From Bacteroidota bacterium (GTDB taxonomy: Bacteria > Bacteroidota > Bacteroidia > Chitinophagales > LD1): a DNA stretch of 7,176 nucleotides. Made by a program: the position numbers and the translations under genes. Position 1 is the first letter of the stretch; every line of letters starts with the position of its first letter. This document shows positions 5,856-7,176 of this stretch, piece after piece. The notes under the pieces were generated by a model. The model did no database searches, was not told the origin of the DNA, and saw nothing but the letters and a program-made list of their open reading frames with translations. Where the stretch lies: positions 1 through 7,176 of the forward strand of contig CANGXE010000070.1 of the NCBI GenBank assembly GCA_947457525.1, given 5' to 3'.

Positions 5856-7176
5856 CTATTGCTTATCCAACCATACTTCTCTAAACGCGCGGAACTCCAT
5901 GGCGTTAGCATCAAAGTTTTTAACGTACGGCTGTATCAATCTGCGGTTAACCGAGTAGTAAATCGGCAAGAGTGGCGCATCATCTATCACGATTTGCTCG
6001 AGTTGATAATATAGTTTGTTGCGCTCTGCTTCGTTGGTGGTGGCGAGGGCTTTTTCAAACATCTCGTCATACTTCGGATTGATGTAACGAAACGAATTCA
6101 TGTAAGCTGCTTCTTCCATTGTTTTCGGCACAATTTTTCCGTAAAACAAATTCAAGAAATTGTTCGGATCGGGATAGTCGGCCACCCAACCTAAGCGCCA
6201 AAAACTTGTCTTGCCGGTTTCGATATTGTTCGTGTGTTGCGCCCAAACCACTTGCGTGATTTCTACATCCACGTTTAGGTTTTCTTCCAACATTTTTTGT
6301 ACCGCTTCGGCTACTTTTTCGTTGCGTCCACCTCCGCTGTTGATTTCGAGCGTCACTTTCGGAAATCCTCTCCCCTCGGGGTAACCCGCTTTAGCCAACA
6401 ACTCTTTCGCTTTTTTTACATCAAAGGTGTAGCCTTTCACTTGAGAGTTGTCGTAGCCGGGCATACCCAACGGCACTACGCCATTGAATGCCGGAACACC
6501 TTCACCTTTGGCGGTGTAGTCGGCAATCTTGGCACGGTCAATGGCATAGTTAAACGCTAGGCGCACTTCTTTACTTTTAAACACCGGGTCGAGCATCAAG
6601 AAACCATAAAACTGTGTAGCCAATTCAGGCATCACTTGGAGTGTAAATTTTTTGTACTCGCCTTTGAGCTGTTTGTCTTGGTCGAGAATGTCGTCAATCA
6701 TATCGAACGGCAAACGATATTTCATTTCTAAGTTTCCTTTGCGAAACTCCAACATTTCGGTTTTGTCTTCTTTAATAAACGACACTTTCACTCCATCTAA
6801 GTAAGGCAACTGATTGCCGAACTCATCGCGGCCCCAATACTTTTCGTTACGCGCCAAAATCACCGCTTCGTCTTGTTTCAACGCTTTGATATAAAACGGC
6901 CCGGTACCCACTGCGTGATACATGATTTCTTCGCTTTTATATTTCTCTACCGCTTCTTTCGGAAACACACTCATAAACGGTAAGGCCAAGCGCTGTAAAA
7001 AATCGGCAAACGGTTTTTCGAGCGTGAGCTGAAACGTGCTGTCGTTGATGACTTGAATGCCTTCAACGGCAGTTGGCGTTTGGCCGGCTTGGTGCGCTTC
7101 GTAGTGAGCGGTGGCGCCTTTCAAAATGTTGCGCACAAAACTAAAGCCGTGGTTACGCGCATCGGGCACACACAAA
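5856..7176 (-). CDS. Peptide ABC transporter substrate-binding protein (OppA/DppA type, family 5), N-terminus beyond window
   Basis: The frame enters from the right edge without a start (the first whole codon is an internal TTG for Leu) and runs 439 codons to TAG. It lacks the signal peptide or lipobox and roughly the first hundred residues. Counting from the edge, family 5 landmarks are VGTGPFYI at 89-96, NEKYWGRDEFG at 110-120, a hinge helix EVRLAFNYAIDR at 203-214, KAKELLAKAGYPEG at 255-268, GWVADYPDPNNFL at 329-341 and DDAPLLPIYYS at 398-408. Asp336 in the DYPDP segment falls where OppA and DppA use an Asp to bind the peptide amino terminus, which favours peptides as ligand; nickel or other ligands remain possible. 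No permease or ATPase gene is visible downstream, so its partners are upstream or elsewhere. Confidence 0.93.
   Translation of the reverse strand, partial: LCVPDARNHGFSFVRNILKGATAHYEAHQAGQTPTAVEGIQVINDSTFQLTLEKPFADFLQRLALPFMSVFPKEAVEKYKSEEIMYHAVGTGPFYIKALKQDEAVILARNEKYWGRDEFGNQLPYLDGVKVSFIKEDKTEMLEFRKGNLEMKYRLPFDMIDDILDQDKQLKGEYKKFTLQVMPELATQFYGFLMLDPVFKSKEVRLAFNYAIDRAKIADYTAKGEGVPAFNGVVPLGMPGYDNSQVKGYTFDVKKAKELLAKAGYPEGRGFPKVTLEINSGGGRNEKVAEAVQKMLEENLNVDVEITQVVWAQHTNNIETGKTSFWRLGWVADYPDPNNFLNLFYGKIVPKTMEEAAYMNSFRYINPKYDEMFEKALATTNEAERNKLYYQLEQIVIDDAPLLPIYYSVNRRLIQPYVKNFDANAMEFRAFREVWLDKQ

Noticed and set aside
6297..6560. Plus-strand open frame opposite the peptide-binding protein gene
   Set aside because: No domain or composition supports it, and the opposite frame is clearly coding.
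7173..7175. TTG at the right edge as the real start of the peptide-binding protein
   Set aside because: The protein would lack its export signal and the N-terminal part of the family 5 fold; the codon is simply an internal Leu at the window edge.

Overview
The window looks like an ordinary chromosomal segment of a Bacteroidota bacterium. The evidence is the promoter style (TTTG about 20 nt upstream of TAnnTTTG), the near absence of Shine-Dalgarno sequences before the start codons, moderately AT-rich DNA, and the flavour of the proteins: a secreted S8 peptidase, an arginase and an acyltransferase that, from memory, resemble those of this phylum. I see no tRNA, rRNA, CRISPR array, insertion sequence, phage gene or toxin-antitoxin pair.

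Region 1 (1-3204, minus strand) reads glycerol kinase, then a DUF1295 membrane protein, then a secreted subtilisin-like peptidase whose C-terminus runs off the left edge. The gaps are 35 and 5 nt with no hairpin between, so the three are probably co-transcribed from upstream of glpK. Only the visible 293 codons of the peptidase could be read; they include its signal peptide, a long two-module prodomain-like region, and the catalytic Asp and His.

Region 2 (3205-4340) is a 179-bp divergent spacer followed by an arginase-family ureohydrolase on the plus strand. All metal ligands are present, but the residues that grip the amino-acid part of arginine are altered.

Region 3 (4426-5809) holds RNase HII (minus) and a PlsC-type acyltransferase (plus), divergently transcribed from a 94-bp spacer. 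This spacer carries two promoter-like sequences facing outward, each ending only 4-6 nt before its start codon. That predicts two leaderless or nearly leaderless mRNAs and is the best regulatory observation in the window. Arginase and rnhB converge on an 85-bp AT-rich gap.

Region 4 (5811-7176) holds a small perfect inverted repeat between convergent genes, then the C-terminal part of an OppA/DppA-type peptide-binding protein whose N-terminus lies beyond the right edge.

The genes cover separate housekeeping roles: glycerol phosphorylation, phospholipid acylation, arginine breakdown, peptide uptake, extracytoplasmic proteolysis and ribonucleotide removal from DNA. I found no convincing new multi-gene system. 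The items most worth following are the leaderless divergent promoter pair, the altered arginase pocket, the HX4E acyltransferase and the two-module N-terminal region of the peptidase.
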